From JBQCHF01 sp051953655 (GTDB taxonomy: Bacteria; Actinomycetota; Actinomycetes; Motilibacterales; Motilibacteraceae): DNA of 13,012 nt. The notes beneath the pieces are model-generated. The model had not been told where the DNA came from and searched no databases. It was given only the letters and a program-made list of their open reading frames with translations. Positions 6,478 through 12,756 of the stretch are shown here, piece by piece. Each line of letters starts with the position of its first letter. The stretch's first letter is position 1. Both the position numbers and the translations under genes were made by a program. The stretch spans positions 1 to 13,012 of the forward strand of contig JBQCIO010000022.1 of NCBI GenBank assembly GCA_051953655.1, given 5' to 3'.

Positions 6478-7179
6478 TTGCGGCTCGCCCTGCCGCGTTG
6501 GTCGCCGTACGCGCTCGCCGGGCTGAGCGCGGGGCTGCTGCTGGCTTGCGCTGCCGCTCCCTCGCTCTTCCCCGCCGGGCGCAGCGACGACGCTGACCGG
6601 ATGCGCGCGGCGCTGGACCTGGAGCTGCCGCAGGGTGCGGGTGCCTGGTGGACGACCGTCCTGCTGCTGCTGGTCGGTGCGGCCGGGTGGGGGCGGGCCG
6701 AACGGTCGCGCGGTCTGGGGCAGCGGGCGGACGCCCGGCGCTGGGGCGTCTTCGCCGCGCTGCTCGCCTGGGCCTGATTCGACCACGCCGTCCGGGCGCA
6801 CGTGGCCGTTGCCCGCCTGGCAGCGCACCTGAGCCCTGGTCTCGGCCGGGTCGAGCCGCTCAGCCTCGTGCTCGCGGCCATCGCGGCGGCGGTCTGGCTG
6901 CCCCTCGTCCGTCGCGCGCGCCAGTCCCTGCGGTCGGCGGCCGTGCTGGCGTCCGTGCTCGTCGTGGTCGGGGACGTCGCGGTCGACGTCGTGGTCAGCG
7001 TCGCGGGACTCCACCAGCACGTCCTGGGCTCCACGCTGGTCGAAGCCGCCTGCACCTGGGGCGGTCTCGTGCTGCTGCTGGCGGTGCTGGGCCGCCCGGG
7101 CCCGTGGACGTCGACGTCGACGTCGGATGCGACAGCGGCCCGCGGGGCCGATTGGGCGTCGCGAACACCGCCTGGCTAG
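6478..7179 (+). pseudogene. Six-segment membrane protein gene interrupted by an in-frame TGA
   Basis: One frame of 234 codons runs from a TTG at 6478 to a TAG at 7177-7179 with a single internal stop, TGA at 6775-6777 (codon 100). G/C-rich third positions and hydrophobic segments continue in the same frame on both sides. Predicted membrane segments are at residues 11-31, 58-72, 87-98 (just before the stop), about 124-140, 148-175 and 186-204. Near-lipobox LLAC at 21-24 is not a full match. No family is recognised. Beyond the stop the frame reads FDHAVRAHVAVARLAAH. A G-to-A change in a Trp codon or C-to-T in an Arg codon would explain the stop. The alternatives are a sequencing error, or two short genes, the second starting at GTG 6802 without a ribosome site. 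It lies 21 bp after prs and is probably in that operon. Its start is poorly supported. Confidence 0.65.
7107..7124. repeat. Triple GACGTC tandem repeat
   Basis: GACGTC is repeated three times without interruption, giving an 18-bp sequence that is also a perfect palindrome. It lies near the 3' end of the interrupted membrane gene and encodes a short TSTSTS-like stretch. It may be a simple-sequence tract and not a functional site. Confidence 0.6.
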
Positions 7180-7182
7180 ACT
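7152..7182 (+). promoter_or_regulatory. Likely rplY promoter
   Basis: TTGGGC (7152-7157) and TAGACT (7177-7182) resemble a sigma-70-type promoter with a 19-bp spacer. The -10 includes the TAG stop of the preceding membrane frame. Transcription would start near 7189, leaving a leader of about 188 nt before rplY. The spacer is longer than ideal, so the -35 assignment is weak and the -10 is better. Confidence 0.5.
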
Positions 7183-7376
7183 GCTCCAGTTGCCCGGCGA
7201 GGGAGACGACCCGCACCGTTCGCGATGCGGCCTCCGTGATCGACGGTGGTGCGGTCCGTGCGCCCGCCTGGGTGGCCGCCGATGTCTCGGGACGTCTCAT
7301 CCGTCCCGACGCCAGCACCACCGATGTTGCGCACCAGCGCAGACTGTTCCGCCCAGATCGTCACAGGAGTTTCGCC
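7183..7376 (+). other. Long untranslated leader of rplY with two possible hairpins
   Basis: There is no supported gene in this stretch. CCGCACC (7211-7217) can pair with GGTGCGG (7248-7254). TCGGGACG (7287-7294) pairs perfectly with CGTCCCGA (7302-7309) around a 7-nt loop. No T-run follows either hairpin, so they are not standard terminators. The last part holds the rplY ribosome site AGGAG at 7365-7369. A regulatory role is not shown. Confidence 0.45.
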
Positions 7377-8006
7377 GTGTCCGAGGTCCGCATCGCCGCC
7401 GAGCCCCGCACCGAGTTCGGCAAGGGCGCCGCCCGGCGCATCCGCCGCGCCGACAAGGTGCCCGCCGTCCTCTACGGGCACGGCACCGCCCCGCGCCACA
7501 TCGCGCTGCCCGGGCACGAGCTCATGCTCGCCCTCAAGCACGCCAACGTGCTGCTCACCCTCGAGCTCGAGGGCGGCACCGAGCTGGCCCTGCCCAAGGA
7601 CGTCCAGCGCGACCCGGTGAAGGGCTACCTCGAGCACGTCGACCTCGTCGTGGTCAAGCGCGGCGAGAAGGTCGTCGTCGACCTGCCGGTCGTCACGGTG
7701 GGCGACGCCCCCGCGGGCGGCCTGCTGACCGTCGAGCACAACACCGTCCAGGTGGAGGCCGAGGCCACGCACATCCCGCAGTCCGTCGAGGTCGACCTGT
7801 CCGCTCTGCAGCTGGGCGCCCACGTCACCGCCGGGCAGCTCGCGCTGCCCGAGGGGACCACCCTGGTGACCGACCCGGAGGCGCTCGTGCTCGCGGTGTC
7901 GGCCGCGCCGGCCCCCGAGGCCGAGGGCGAGGCCGCTCCCGAGGCCGAGGCGGCCGAGGGCCAGGCGGCCGAGGGCGAGGCTCCCGCCGAGGGCGCCGAG
8001 GGCTGA
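7377..8006 (+). CDS. rplY: 50S ribosomal protein bL25, long Ctc form
   Basis: bL25 binds 5S rRNA in the large ribosomal subunit; long forms with a second domain are called Ctc or TL5 and are often stress-linked. The 209-residue protein starts SEVRIAAEPRTEFGKGAARR and has RADKVPAVLYGHG at 24-36, both hallmarks of the N-terminal 5S-binding domain (to about residue 92). A beta-rich C-terminal domain covers about 97-178, including HIPQSVEVDLS at 132-142. The tail from 179 to 209 is almost only Ala, Glu, Gly and Pro, as in many actinobacterial Ctc proteins. The start is GTG 7377, 7 nt after AGGAG. An in-frame GTG at 7236 is not used because homology begins at 7377. pth follows after 39 bp and is probably co-transcribed. 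Confidence 0.95.
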   Translation: MSEVRIAAEPRTEFGKGAARRIRRADKVPAVLYGHGTAPRHIALPGHELMLALKHANVLLTLELEGGTELALPKDVQRDPVKGYLEHVDLVVVKRGEKVVVDLPVVTVGDAPAGGLLTVEHNTVQVEAEATHIPQSVEVDLSALQLGAHVTAGQLALPEGTTLVTDPEALVLAVSAAPAPEAEGEAAPEAEAAEGQAAEGEAPAEGAEG

Positions 8007-8028
8007 TTCCAGCCCCTACCCAGCTCGC

Positions 8029-8100
8029 ACGAAGGACCGGGACCCGTGGCTGCCGACGACCTCTGGCTCGTCGTCGGCCACGGCAACCCCGGTCCTTCGT
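8029..8100 (+). promoter_or_regulatory. 72-nt hairpin enclosing the pth ribosome site and start codon
   Basis: Three helices stack. ACGAAGGACCGGG (8029-8041) pairs perfectly with CCCGGTCCTTCGT (8088-8100). CCGTGGC (8044-8050) pairs with GCCACGG (8077-8083). CGACGAC (8054-8060) pairs with GTCGTCG (8070-8076). The apical loop is 9 nt (8061-8069), with a 2x4 internal loop and a 3-nt bulge. This makes 27 base pairs in all. The Shine-Dalgarno GAAGGA (8031-8036) and start codon GTG (8046-8048) are both fully paired. No T-run follows, so a translational switch, processing site or stabiliser is more likely than a terminator. Confidence 0.7.
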
Positions 8101-8633
8101 ACGCCGGCAACCGGCACAACGTCGGCGCGATGGTGCTCGACGTCCTCGCCGGACGCAACGGGGGCCGGTTCAGCGCGCACAAGAAGGGCCGCTCCGACGT
8201 CGTCGAGGGCCGGCTGGGCGGGCCCGGCGGCCCGCGCACGGTGCTCGCCAAGCCCCGGTCCTACATGAACGAGTCCGGCGGCCCGGTCGCCTCGCTGCGC
8301 GACTTCTACAAGCTCGACCCCGCTCGGATCGTCGTCGTCCACGACGAGCTGGACATCCCCTTCGGCACGCTGCGGCTCAAGCTCGGCGGCGGCGACAACG
8401 GTCACAACGGGCTCAAGTCGATCCGCCGCTCGATCGGCTCCGGGGAGTACTACCGGGTCCGGTTCGGCATCGGGCGTCCGCCCGGGCGCCAGGACCCGGC
8501 CGACTTCGTGCTGAAGGACTTCAGCGGCACCGAGCGCAAGGAGCTGGACTACTTCCTGGACCGGGCCGCCGACGCCGTCGAGGCGCTGATCACCGACGGG
8601 CTCGAGCGGGCCCAGCAGGAGTACAACTCCTAG
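8046..8633 (+). CDS. pth: Peptidyl-tRNA hydrolase
   Basis: This enzyme cleaves the ester bond of peptidyl-tRNAs that drop off ribosomes, recycling tRNA; it is normally essential in bacteria. The 195-residue protein has the family landmarks: N14 in GNPG, NRHNVG with catalytic H24, KPRSYMNESG with N75, HDELDIPFGTLRLK with D100, and GGGDNGHNGLKSI with N121. One oddity is H12 in GHGNPG, where the family nearly always has leucine; its CAC codon is the exact complement of the GTG start codon in the hairpin described separately. The GTG at 8046 is 9 nt after GAAGGA. It is probably in one operon with rplY 39 bp upstream. It ends tail-to-tail with the glycosyltransferase operon, sharing four bases. 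Confidence 0.96.
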   Translation: MAADDLWLVVGHGNPGPSYAGNRHNVGAMVLDVLAGRNGGRFSAHKKGRSDVVEGRLGGPGGPRTVLAKPRSYMNESGGPVASLRDFYKLDPARIVVVHDELDIPFGTLRLKLGGGDNGHNGLKSIRRSIGSGEYYRVRFGIGRPPGRQDPADFVLKDFSGTERKELDYFLDRAADAVEALITDGLERAQQEYNS

Positions 8634-9577
8634 GTGATGTAGGAGACAGCCGGGGCCGGCGCGGGCGGCCACCCCTGCCGCCAGCCGTGCCGTCCGGCCC
8701 AGACCTCGCGCCAGTGCGGAGCCCGGCCCGTCGCGAGCGAGCCCGCCGCGCGCAGCCCCACCCCCGTCTGCAGCAGCGCGAGCGCGGCCGCGGCCTTCCG
8801 CCGCGGCCACTGCTTGCGGACGTAGGTGCACTTCCCTCGCAGCACCATCTCGGCCTTGCCGGCCGTGCTTGACGAAGCCCCGCTCTCGTGCACGGCGCCG
8901 GCGGTCGGCACGAGCAGCGGCGGGCGGCCGTGCCGGTGCGCCCGGGCCGACAGGTCGGTGTCCTCGCTGTACATGAAGTAGTCCGGGTCGAAGCCCTCCA
9001 CCTCGAGGAACTCGGCACGCCGGAACAGCAGGAAGGCGCCGGAGACCGCTGGCACCACCCGTTCGTCGTGGCGCGCCCAGCGCCCCAGCGACCGTGGGTC
9101 GAGGAGCCGGTTGCCGGGGAACGCGGTGGACAGCCCGGTGGCGAAGCAGAGGTACTCCCGCAGCGACGGCAGCGCGCTGCAGCAGCCGGGGTCGACGTCT
9201 CCGGCGGGACCGACGACCCGTCCGCTGTAGAGCAGGTGGCCCGGCCGTCGGCGAGCCGCTGCCACCAGCTCGCCGATGGCGCCCGGTGCGGGGTGGGCAT
9301 CAGGGTTGAGCAGGCACACGAACTCGCCGCTCGCCTCCTGCACCCCCAGGTTCACCGCCCGGGCGAATCCCACGTTCTCGGCCAGCTCGACGAGCCGGAC
9401 AGGCAGGGCCGACACGTTCACCGCCTCGCGCGTGCGGCCGTCCGGCGAGGCGTTGTCCACGACGACGAGCTCGTGCCGCAGGCCTCCCGCGGCGGCTGCC
9501 GCCGAGCTGAGCGCCGGCGCGAGGAGGTCGCCGCTGTTGTAGGCGACCACCACGACCGAGACGACCGGACCGCTCAC
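8630..9577 (-). CDS. GT2-family glycosyltransferase, rhamnosyltransferase-like
   Basis: This 315-residue cytoplasmic or membrane-associated transferase would add a sugar from a nucleotide donor to a growing glycan. Visible GT2 features are VVSVVVVAYNSG (5-16), VVVDNASPDG (38-47), AENVGFARAVNLG (66-78), the acidic nucleotide-sugar motif LLNPDAHP (89-96), SGAFLLFRR (179-187) and GFDPDYFMYSEDTDLSAR (195-212), the pattern of WbbL-type rhamnosyltransferases. The donor sugar is not proven. The open frame extends far upstream, but that part is antisense-frame noise over the previous gene. The true start is GTG 9575-9577, overlapping the previous gene's stop as GTGA. It is the last gene of the four-gene operon. 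The C-terminal 55 residues are Arg, Trp and Pro-rich. Confidence 0.9.
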   Translation of the reverse strand: MSGPVVSVVVVAYNSGDLLAPALSSAAAAAGGLRHELVVVDNASPDGRTREAVNVSALPVRLVELAENVGFARAVNLGVQEASGEFVCLLNPDAHPAPGAIGELVAAARRRPGHLLYSGRVVGPAGDVDPGCCSALPSLREYLCFATGLSTAFPGNRLLDPRSLGRWARHDERVVPAVSGAFLLFRRAEFLEVEGFDPDYFMYSEDTDLSARAHRHGRPPLLVPTAGAVHESGASSSTAGKAEMVLRGKCTYVRKQWPRRKAAAALALLQTGVGLRAAGSLATGRAPHWREVWAGRHGWRQGWPPAPAPAVSYIT

Positions 9578-10416
9578 GGCACGGCCGTCCGGCTCGCGTC
9601 GCGCTGCCAGGTCGTGGTGATGCCCCGCGCGTCCCGGACGGCGAGGACCAGCCTGACCCAGGTGGACACCGCAGCGAACAGGGCGAGGTCGAGGCTGCGC
9701 CCCGGGTGCTGCCGGGCCAGGGCGGCCACGCTGGTCGAGGCGGGCACGAACGGAGTCGGGTGCCGTCTGCGGACCTCCGCGTTGCCCGCCTGCACGCGCA
9801 CTTTGCGGCGGACCAGGTCGGAGAGCCGGGCTGGGGCGGCGACGACCACCCGGGCGTCCGGGCAGCGCGCCTTCTCGTGGTCCGCGAACCGGGTGTCCAG
9901 GAAGAAGTCGTCGGCGAGGACATCGGGCCAGCCGGCGAAACGCTCGCGCCCGATCCGGGCTACGGCGATCGCGCCGCTCCCGTTGACCGCCCTGCACCTG
10001 CCGGCCGCAAGCTCCGACGCGGTGTAGTAGTGCCGCACGAGCCGGCTGCTGCGACCGGTGTCGCTGAGCACGGTCGGGGCGGCGGCGAGGACCGGCAAGG
10101 ACAGGGTGGCGGCGAGCGCAAGCACGTCGGCGCCGTCGATGAGGACGTCCGCGTCCAGGTAGACCCGGGGCCACGCCGTCAACAGGGAGTCGGCGACGTC
10201 GAGCGCCTCCGGCTTGGACGCCTGGGGGATCTCGACCACCTGGGCCCAGGGAGCGGCGGAGCGGGCTGCATCCGCCGTGGCGTCGGTGCAGCCGTTGCAG
10301 ACGACCACCACCTCGAGCCGCCCGGTGAGGGCCTGCGGAGCCAGCCGCGCCAGCAGCCGGGGAAGCTGGTGCTCTTCGTCGTGCGCCGGCACGGCGACAC
10401 CGACCGGGCCGCTCAT
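9574..10416 (-). CDS. GT2-family glycosyltransferase
   Basis: This 280-residue GT-A fold transferase starts with VAVPAHDEEHQLPRLLARL (7-25), the nucleotide-binding entry typical of GT2. It continues with EVVVVCNGCTDAT (35-47) and the DxD metal/donor motif YLDADVLI (86-93). VNGSGAIAVARIGRERFAGW and DVLADDFFLDTRF in the middle look like the acceptor and catalytic-base region. A short hydrophobic stretch near the C-terminus (LDLALFAAVSTWVRLVLAV) may lie in or on the membrane. The donor sugar and linkage cannot be told. The ATG at 10414-10416 overlaps the GT4 stop as ATGA, and its own stop overlaps the next start as GTGA, so translation is probably coupled in both directions. Role inferred: adding one sugar to an exopolysaccharide or O-antigen-like repeat unit. 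Confidence 0.88.
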   Translation of the reverse strand: MSGPVGVAVPAHDEEHQLPRLLARLAPQALTGRLEVVVVCNGCTDATADAARSAAPWAQVVEIPQASKPEALDVADSLLTAWPRVYLDADVLIDGADVLALAATLSLPVLAAAPTVLSDTGRSSRLVRHYYTASELAAGRCRAVNGSGAIAVARIGRERFAGWPDVLADDFFLDTRFADHEKARCPDARVVVAAPARLSDLVRRKVRVQAGNAEVRRRHPTPFVPASTSVAALARQHPGRSLDLALFAAVSTWVRLVLAVRDARGITTTWQRDASRTAVP

Positions 10417-11756
10417 CCGGGGACCTCCTCCGCGCCCGCGGCCCTCGGCGCCGTCGTCCAGTCACGGGACGCCCGCTCGGGCGGCCGCGGCACGACCAGC
10501 GAGGGGAACCAGCGACGGAACAGCCCGACGTAGGCGACCGCCTGGTGGTCCCAGGACAGCTCCTCGGCCACCCGGCGGGCTCCGGCCCGGCCGAGGCGCT
10601 CGCGCAGGGCCGCGTCGTCGACGAGCCGGACCACGGCGTCGGCCAGCGCCGCCGGGTCGTTGTCGGCCACGTAGAGGGCCGCGTCACTGCACGTGCGCCG
10701 GGTCTCGGCCAGGTCCACCGCCACCACGGCCAGTCCGTGCGCGAGGTACTCGACCGTCTTGGCCATGGTGGACAGCTCGTTCATCGCGTTGCGCGGGTCC
10801 GGCTGCACACCGATGCTCGCGGCGGCGAGCTCCCGGGCCACCGTGTGGGCGGGGACCCAACCGGTGAACCGGACGACGTCGTCGAGCCCGGCCGCTCGGG
10901 TCAGCGCGCGCAGCGCGGGCAGCTGCTCGCCGTCCCCCACCAGCGCGAAACGGACCCGAGGACGGCGGTCGTGCACGAGCGCGGCCATCCGGACGAACGC
11001 GTCGACCCCGTCCTGCCGCCCCATGACGCCGAGGTAGGCGACGACGGGTGCCCCCGGCGGCGCGGTCCGGTGCGCCGGCAGCTCGGCCAGCCGCGGGCCG
11101 TTGCGCACGACCACGACGTCTCCGGCGTCGCGGCCGCCGCGACGCACCGCGACGTCCCGGAAGGAGTCGTTGGTCGCCACGACCGCGTCCGCGCACCGCA
11201 GCGACCAGCGTTCGAGCAGCAGCAGGAGCCGGTTCAGCGCGGGCAGGGTGCGGCCCCGCGCCTGGTAGATCTCCGGGCTCAGGTCGTGGTGGTCGAACAC
11301 CACGCGGCAGCCGAGGCGGCGCAGCCGCACCATGAGCGGCGAGAAGACGTCCGGAGGGTTGCAGAACTGCACCGCGTCCACCGCGTGCCGGCGCTGGATC
11401 CGCGCCAGCGCCCGGGAGACCCCGACCAGCGCCCCGGCGAACTCGGCGGCGAATCCGGCCGGGCCGCTGCCCTCGATGCGGCGGCGGTAGGTCATCAGCT
11501 CGACGCCGGCGAGCCCGGGCAGCGTGTCCGGGCGCGCGCCGTCGCGAGGCGACACCACCGTCACCCGCGCTCCGGCCCGCAGCAGCGCACCGGCCTCGCG
11601 CAGCACCCGGCGGTCGCGCGCGGCGGGGATGTTGGCGACCACGATGACGACGTGCGGCCGGCCGTCGGCGCGGCGTGCCGGCCCCCTGCGTCGCCGCACC
11701 TGCCGCACCTGCCGCACCTGGTGGATCCGGTGACCGCCGCCCCCGACGGCGGTCAC
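10413..11756 (-). CDS. GT4-family glycosyltransferase
   Basis: This 447-residue GT-B fold retaining transferase has an N-terminal Rossmann domain beginning HVVIVVANIPAARDRRVLRE at 35-54. It shows VQFCNPPDVF (129-138), VVFDHHDLSPEIY (152-164), VVATNDSF (192-199) and VVVRNGP (215-221). The donor domain has VAYLGVMGRQDGVDAFV (239-255), FALVGDGEQL (270-279), GWVPAHTV (299-306) and STMAKTVEYLAHGLAVVAVD (329-348), followed by ETR, the sugar-nucleotide site. It would extend the lipid-linked sugar laid down by the upstream sugar transferase. The GTG at 11754-11756 overlaps the previous stop as GTGA and has no ribosome site, so it depends on coupling. About 34 N-terminal residues before the fold are Arg-rich and include three QVR repeats. 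A start inside them is possible. Confidence 0.88.
   Translation of the reverse strand: MTAVGGGGHRIHQVRQVRQVRRRRGPARRADGRPHVVIVVANIPAARDRRVLREAGALLRAGARVTVVSPRDGARPDTLPGLAGVELMTYRRRIEGSGPAGFAAEFAGALVGVSRALARIQRRHAVDAVQFCNPPDVFSPLMVRLRRLGCRVVFDHHDLSPEIYQARGRTLPALNRLLLLLERWSLRCADAVVATNDSFRDVAVRRGGRDAGDVVVVRNGPRLAELPAHRTAPPGAPVVAYLGVMGRQDGVDAFVRMAALVHDRRPRVRFALVGDGEQLPALRALTRAAGLDDVVRFTGWVPAHTVARELAAASIGVQPDPRNAMNELSTMAKTVEYLAHGLAVVAVDLAETRRTCSDAALYVADNDPAALADAVVRLVDDAALRERLGRAGARRVAEELSWDHQAVAYVGLFRRWFPSLVVPRPPERASRDWTTAPRAAGAEEVPG
11694..11720. repeat. 9-bp tandem repeat, three copies
   Basis: CCGCACCTG is repeated exactly three times. On the minus strand it encodes QVR three times near the N-terminus of the GT4 protein (residues 13-21). 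Because the unit is 9 bp, copy-number changes would keep the frame. Each unit contains an in-frame GTG. Confidence 0.85.
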
Positions 11757-11759
11757 CGG
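11727..11759 (-). promoter_or_regulatory. 13-bp hairpin at the sugar-transferase stop / GT4 start junction
   Basis: In the minus-strand mRNA, CCGGTGACCGCCG pairs perfectly with CGGCGGTCACCGG around a 7-nt loop. Plus-strand arms are 11727-11739 and 11747-11759. The GT4 start codon GTG (11756-11754) and the overlapping TGA stop of the upstream gene (11755-11753) lie inside the 5' arm. GT4 translation would need ribosomes from the upstream gene to open the stem, a classic translational-coupling layout. No T-run follows. Confidence 0.6.
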
Positions 11760-12445
11760 GCCACGGACCGGCCGACCAGCACGCCCAGGGTGCGCAGCAG
11801 GATCGACAGGTCGAGCAGGAGCGAGCGCCGACGGACGTAGTCGACGTCGAAGGCGAGGGCGCCCCGGTAGTCGACGGTGCTGCGGCCGCTGACCTGCCAC
11901 AGGCCGGTGATCCCGGGCCGGACCCGGAAGCGGAGCGCCGCCCAGCTCGGGAAGAGCTCGGCCTCGTACTCCAGCACCGGGCGCGGCCCGACCAGGGCCA
12001 TGTCGCCCCGGATCACGTTGATCAGCTGCGGCAGCTCGTCGAGGCTGGTGCGGCGCAAGATGCGTCCGACCCACGTCACGCGAGGATCGGCGACGAGCTT
12101 GTAGACCCCCTGCTCGCCGCCGTCGCCGGCGACGCCGGTCAGCAGCTGGGCGACGTAGTCGCGATGGATGCTGTCGTCGTTGTCCTGCGCCATCGTCCGG
12201 AACTTGAGCATCGTGAAGGGCTGGCGCAGCAGCCCCAGCCTCTGCTGGCGGAAAAGCACCGGCCCCGGCGAGGACAGTCGCACTGCGGTGGCGATGACGA
12301 GCAGCAACGGTGTCACCAGGAGCAGCAGGACCAGTGCGGCCAGCCGCCCGGCCGCTCGACGGAGTGAACCCTTCAGTCGGCGTGCTTCGAGTTCCAGGTC
12401 GATGGCGTGCGCGCCGCCCCAGGCGGCGCTCGTCTGCTCGGCCAC
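11753..12445 (-). CDS. Polyprenyl-phosphate sugar-1-phosphate transferase (initiating sugar transferase)
   Basis: This 230-residue bacterial sugar transferase moves a sugar-1-phosphate from a UDP-sugar to undecaprenyl or decaprenyl phosphate, the first step of exopolysaccharide or O-antigen-like synthesis. A membrane-inserting helix lies at 33-55, followed by SPGPVLFRQQRLG (59-71), MLKFRTM (79-85), LRRTSLDELPQLINVIRGDM (130-149), ALVGPRPV (150-157) and RPGITGLWQVSGRS (176-189). These are the hallmarks of the WbaP/ExoY catalytic core. The multi-helix N-terminal domain of many relatives is absent, so this is the short ExoY-like form. The start is GTG 12443-12445 behind a strong GGGGGGAG site. 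It is the first gene of the four-gene operon. The sugar carried (glucose, galactose or other) cannot be told. Confidence 0.94.
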   Translation of the reverse strand: MAEQTSAAWGGAHAIDLELEARRLKGSLRRAAGRLAALVLLLLVTPLLLVIATAVRLSSPGPVLFRQQRLGLLRQPFTMLKFRTMAQDNDDSIHRDYVAQLLTGVAGDGGEQGVYKLVADPRVTWVGRILRRTSLDELPQLINVIRGDMALVGPRPVLEYEAELFPSWAALRFRVRPGITGLWQVSGRSTVDYRGALAFDVDYVRRRSLLLDLSILLRTLGVLVGRSVAR

Positions 12446-12526
12446 GTCGTTCTCCCCCCTCGTGCTCGGGGAATGTAGAACGCCTCGGCGCCTCTGTGGA
12501 GGGGCTCACGGCGCTTGGGTCGAGGT

Positions 12527-12544
12527 CCTACTACTAGTCGTAGG
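12527..12544. repeat. 18-bp palindrome upstream of the polysaccharide operon
   Basis: CCTACTACTAGTCGTAGG is symmetric at 16 of 18 bases around ACTAGT. It is A/T-rich for this genome and lies 82-99 bp upstream of the sugar-transferase start. Size and place suit a repressor or activator site, but no regulator gene for it is in the window. Confidence 0.45.
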
Positions 12545-12727
12545 ATGCTCACTCTTAGTCACTGGACCGGCTGCTGCCGCTTGCCCCGGGCAGCCCGGCT
12601 GCCTGCCTGATAGGCCCCGCCGTGCAGGATGCAATCCCGGACTCGGTATGAAGACAGGCATATGCAGCAACAGTTATCTGCGCTCCGCGCTCACCAGGTC
12701 ACGAGCAGCGACGTTGTCCGGAACGCA

Positions 12728-12756
12728 TCGACTCGAGCGGCCGGGCGACCTAGGGT
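12728..12756 (+). promoter_or_regulatory. Possible promoter of the secreted-protein gene
   Basis: TCGACT (12728-12733) and TAGGGT (12751-12756) are separated by exactly 17 bp, close to an actinobacterial sigma-70-type promoter. Transcription would start near 12763, giving a leader of about 127 nt. Confidence 0.4.

Noticed and set aside
3948..7124. GACGTC repeats (3948-3961, 7107-7124) as binding sites of one regulator
   Set aside because: The word is built from GTC and GAC codons and is common in such GC-rich DNA; the two places have no shared position relative to promoters.
6648..8006. A 452-codon open frame ending with bL25
   Set aside because: bL25 homology begins at 7377 behind a clear AGGAG. 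The upstream part overlaps the membrane frame and the leader and has no protein-like composition. The in-frame GTG at 7236 was rejected for the same reason.
8007..8100. Rho-independent terminator between rplY and pth
   Set aside because: The stem is strong but extends 55 nt into pth and no T-run follows.
8630..10687. A 685-codon open frame on the minus strand
   Set aside because: Only its last 315 codons (from 9577) show glycosyltransferase sequence. The earlier part is low-complexity Arg/Pro/Ala text overlapping two genuine genes in other frames.
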